A model generated the notes under the pieces. That model did no database searches, was not told the origin of the DNA, and saw only the letters and a program-made list of their open reading frames with translations. DNA of 8,554 bases from an uncultured Bacteroidales bacterium (GTDB taxonomy: Bacteria > Bacteroidota > Bacteroidia > Bacteroidales > UBA932), in the NCBI GenBank assembly GCA_934702165.1, contig CAKUYG010000088.1, positions 1 to 8,554 on the forward strand, written 5' to 3'. Positions 6,979 through 8,554 of the stretch are shown in pieces (positions within the stretch are counted from its first letter, which is position 1; every line of letters begins with the position of its first letter). Position numbers and translations under genes: made by a program.

Positions 6979-8223
6979 TTAAGCTCCCACATTCTTAAGA
7001 AAAACCTTACGCAGAGAATCGATGTTTTTATCAATCCCACGAGTGCCGCGCAGATATTCCCTCAAGATTCCTTCTATGTGGAACTCCCAAAGTCTAGAGA
7101 AGTTTCCGTCATAGTTCTTCAAATTCTTGAAATATGCCGGACCAATATGATATGCTTTTGACAGTCCAGTTGTTTGCTCTATTGCCTGATTTATGGCGTG
7201 CATGCACTTTTTCGCGTCATCAGCCCATTTGGGAATGATTTCATCAAGCATAGACTCTCTTTCGGTTGCAGAAATCTCCTTCCAAGCAAAACGGCGGCGT
7301 ATCGCAAAATCCATGCTTTCAACACTTCGGTCAATATCATTCATTGTGCCAATAATAAACACATTGCTTGGTACGAAGAAACCTTTGGCGAAAGGATCGT
7401 CATCTGGAATAAGGTTTTGATATTGGGTCTTGATAGGCTTCTCATTACCGCGATACCCCGGGTCAATGGCAAAAAAAAGTTCGCCAACGATCTTTGATAA
7501 TTCACCACGATTGATTTCATCTATGATGAATACATGTTCCTTATCGTCTTTTAGTGCCTCCTTGCAGAACTTCTTAAAAACACCATCTTCACGAACAAAA
7601 CCTCCATCTTTGGTAGGGCGAAGGCCCTCCACGAAATCAGAATAATCGTAAGAAGGATGGAATTGAACAAATCCAGGATTGGTATCGCCTAATGCAAGCG
7701 CAATCTCGTTTGCGAGATAGGTTTTTCCTGTTCCGGGAGCTCCGGTTAATACCAAATTGTAGTTATTCTTTAGGAGGGTGATTATATTCTTCATCAAATA
7801 GTTCGAATACCAAAACTTTATGAAATTCCAGTTGTTTGCGGACTGAAATGTCGCTGGTGCGAAAATGCCCGTAGACCAGCCCGTATTATATTTCTTGGCA
7901 AATGCGTTCTGCATCTTTTGAGCGTCTGCTGATAGAAGTTTTACGCGCCGATAAATTGGAAACCAAACATCCTCTAATTTATATTCACCATCATTCTGTT
8001 TACAATCACTTATTATCTCGACGAGGCAAAGTGGGCCATTGTGTCTAATTGCCACAACATCACCAACATCAGCTTCATGCTCGAAATGAGATGGCTGACC
8101 TTGGTCATTCTCCCATGATTCTCCGAGACCAATTACACCGATGTCGGTAATTATTTTCATAATATCCTCTCGCGACCAGGAATCCTTGTCGTTGGGATGT
8201 AATTGCATGTGCCAAAAATTCAT
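6979..8223 (-). CDS. mcrB: McrB-like AAA+ GTPase with N-terminal PUA/EVE-like reader domain (McrBC system 2)
   Basis: Motor and recognition subunit of the second McrBC system, 414 residues. Residues 1 to about 100 look like a PUA-superfamily EVE-type domain: FWHMQLHPND at the start, IGLGESW at 31-37, then FEHEADVGDVVAIR leading to LCLVEIISD. Such domains are known as readers of modified bases when fused to McrB-type motors. The AAA+ core has Walker A GAPGTGKT (161-168), the Walker B stretch DEINR (235-239), the McrB GTPase signature MNDID (294-298) and RRRFAW (309-314). The C-terminal part (GPAYF, LWEFHIEGILREYLRG) matches the first McrB closely. Unlike that protein it has no insertion between Walker A and Walker B. 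The ATG at 8223 gives a natural EVE-like beginning and sits 20 bases after a good -7 box. mcrC follows after nine bases. The core assignment is firm; the EVE-like call is by pattern only. Confidence 0.92.
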   Translation of the reverse strand: MNFWHMQLHPNDKDSWSREDIMKIITDIGVIGLGESWENDQGQPSHFEHEADVGDVVAIRHNGPLCLVEIISDCKQNDGEYKLEDVWFPIYRRVKLLSADAQKMQNAFAKKYNTGWSTGIFAPATFQSANNWNFIKFWYSNYLMKNIITLLKNNYNLVLTGAPGTGKTYLANEIALALGDTNPGFVQFHPSYDYSDFVEGLRPTKDGGFVREDGVFKKFCKEALKDDKEHVFIIDEINRGELSKIVGELFFAIDPGYRGNEKPIKTQYQNLIPDDDPFAKGFFVPSNVFIIGTMNDIDRSVESMDFAIRRRFAWKEISATERESMLDEIIPKWADDAKKCMHAINQAIEQTTGLSKAYHIGPAYFKNLKNYDGNFSRLWEFHIEGILREYLRGTRGIDKNIDSLRKVFLKNVGA

Positions 8224-8243
8224 AGCGCTTTAGCTTATTGATG

Positions 8244-8251
8244 CAAAGGTA
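8244..8251 (-). promoter_or_regulatory. Bacteroidetes -7 promoter box for mcrBC-2
   Basis: On the minus strand TACCTTTG is a perfect match to the Bacteroidetes -7 consensus TAnnTTTG. It lies 20 bases upstream of the mcrB-2 ATG. No clear TTTG -33 element is visible at the expected distance; the region there reads ACTTAAATG. A small dyad TTAAG/CTTAA (8269-8287) overlaps that position and could be an operator. Confidence 0.6.
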
Positions 8252-8292
8252 ATCTTTTTATCTCGCATTTAAGTCGGTTATTCTTAATAATG

Positions 8293-8302
8293 CCCCCCCC
8301 CC
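8293..8302. repeat. C10 homopolymer tract followed by T5
   Basis: Ten C residues in a row are followed by TTTTT (8303-8307). The tract lies about 40 bases upstream of the mcrB-2 -7 box and at the left edge of the exonuclease remnant. Tracts of this length are prone to replication slippage and also to sequencing error. Confidence 0.9.
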
Positions 8303-8395
8303 TTTTTGTCGGACCACCAGTTACAGACCGTGGCAGCCGCCTGCGGTTATGACCTGACCCGCCACCACCACGCCCTGGCTGATGCAGAAGTATAG
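8303..8395 (+). pseudogene. DnaQ-like 3'-5' exonuclease remnant (ExoIII region)
   Basis: The plus-strand frame reads LSDHQLQTVAAACGYDL and then HHHALADAE before a TAG at 8393-8395. This matches the third exonuclease motif of DnaQ/DEDD enzymes, where a conserved His and Asp in HHxALADAE coordinate catalytic metals. Family members continue with ACA and a further helix. Here the frame ends two codons after ALADA, and the upstream part with motifs I and II is missing. The left break is at or near the poly-C/poly-T tract, and a stop (8288-8290) lies upstream. It is a short GC-rich gene scrap truncated at both ends. Confidence 0.75.
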
Positions 8396-8431
8396 CGATC
8401 AAGCTTCTGGGACCCGACTGCGGCGTGGCGC

Positions 8432-8554
8432 TTACTCCCTGTCTATGAGCGGATTCTTCTCGACGGTCCATCCTTCACGGCGTGAAAGGCCGCAGTCCGG
8501 GCCCTGGAACAGTTTCGCCGCTTCGGTGTCGCCCTTGAGCTGCCATTCCAGCCA
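8432..8554 (-). CDS. C-terminal end of a probable alpha/beta hydrolase (5'-partial)
   Basis: The last 40 codons of a minus-strand gene enter from the right edge and stop at a TAA (8432-8434). They read WLEWQLKGDTEAAKLF and then GPDCGLSRREGW. The pattern W-x-W-Q-L-x-G-D-x-x-A-x-x-x-F-x-G-x-D-C-G-L is, to my recollection, typical of the C-terminus of secreted or dienelactone-hydrolase-like alpha/beta hydrolases. The catalytic serine and histidine would lie outside the window, so activity cannot be judged. The GC-rich composition differs from mcrBC-2, so this is probably resident chromosome flanking the island. It is not possible to say whether the gene is complete. Confidence 0.5.
   Translation of the reverse strand, partial: WLEWQLKGDTEAAKLFQGPDCGLSRREGWTVEKNPLIDRE

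Noticed and set aside
8269..8287. TTAAG/CTTAA dyad as a confident operator for mcrBC-2
   Set aside because: The arms are only five bases and AT-rich, so the dyad is mentioned with the promoter but not listed as its own feature.
8235..8471. Minus-strand open frame of 78 codons across the poly-C tract
   Set aside because: It overlaps the mcrBC-2 promoter, the exonuclease scrap and the hydrolase tail in other frames, and its Arg/Gly-rich translation looks non-coding.
1..8554. CRISPR array, tRNA genes, transposase or integrase genes
   Set aside because: No regularly spaced repeats, no tRNA-like cloverleaf sequence and no transposase or tyrosine recombinase motifs were seen on either strand.

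Overview
The window looks like a defence island in a member of the Bacteroidetes, probably Bacteroidales. The proteins have a Bacteroidales flavour, gene starts lack strong ribosome binding sites, and one gene is preceded by a TAnnTTTG-type -7 box. The genus cannot be fixed. The gene remnants are clearly GC-richer than the restriction genes (41/60 G+C at 3601-3660 against 24/60 at 7921-7980). This fits GC-poorer defence genes inserted into a GC-richer chromosome.

The left third holds a plus-strand McrBC-type modification-dependent restriction operon. It has a long McrB-like AAA+ motor subunit whose 5' end runs off the window, directly abutted by an McrC-like PD-(D/E)XK nuclease subunit (1-3297). 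The right half holds a second, related McrBC operon on the minus strand (8223 to 5638). Its McrB is compact and carries an N-terminal PUA/EVE-like candidate reader domain. The two operons point at each other. Their AAA+ cores and McrC nucleases are clearly homologous, while their N-terminal domains are unrelated by eye, so they probably recognise different modified DNA. Downstream of McrBC-2 on the same strand is a soluble FtsK/SpoIIIE-type motor (5522 to 4359). It lacks both the membrane domain and the DNA-reading gamma domain. A terminator-like hairpin and a possible promoter lie between it and McrC-2, so operon membership is uncertain.

Between the two operons, about 3312-4335, lies a patchwork of broken genes. 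It contains the C-terminal tail of an unidentified protein, the C-terminal part of RtcB RNA ligase with an internal deletion that removes the active-site block, a short unassigned coding scrap, and the C-terminal part of a WYL-domain regulator. At the right edge, beyond the promoter of McrBC-2, there is a C10 tract, a scrap of a DnaQ-like exonuclease, and the C-terminal end of a probable alpha/beta hydrolase entering from outside the window. The pattern suggests a hotspot with repeated insertion and deletion.

The likely working model is that each McrB hexamer uses its N-terminal domain to find modified DNA, hydrolyses GTP through its AAA+ core, and activates its own McrC to cut invading DNA. 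The FtsK-like motor is the least explained intact gene and the best candidate for an undescribed partner. Everything here was read by eye from the sequence, and no database search was possible.
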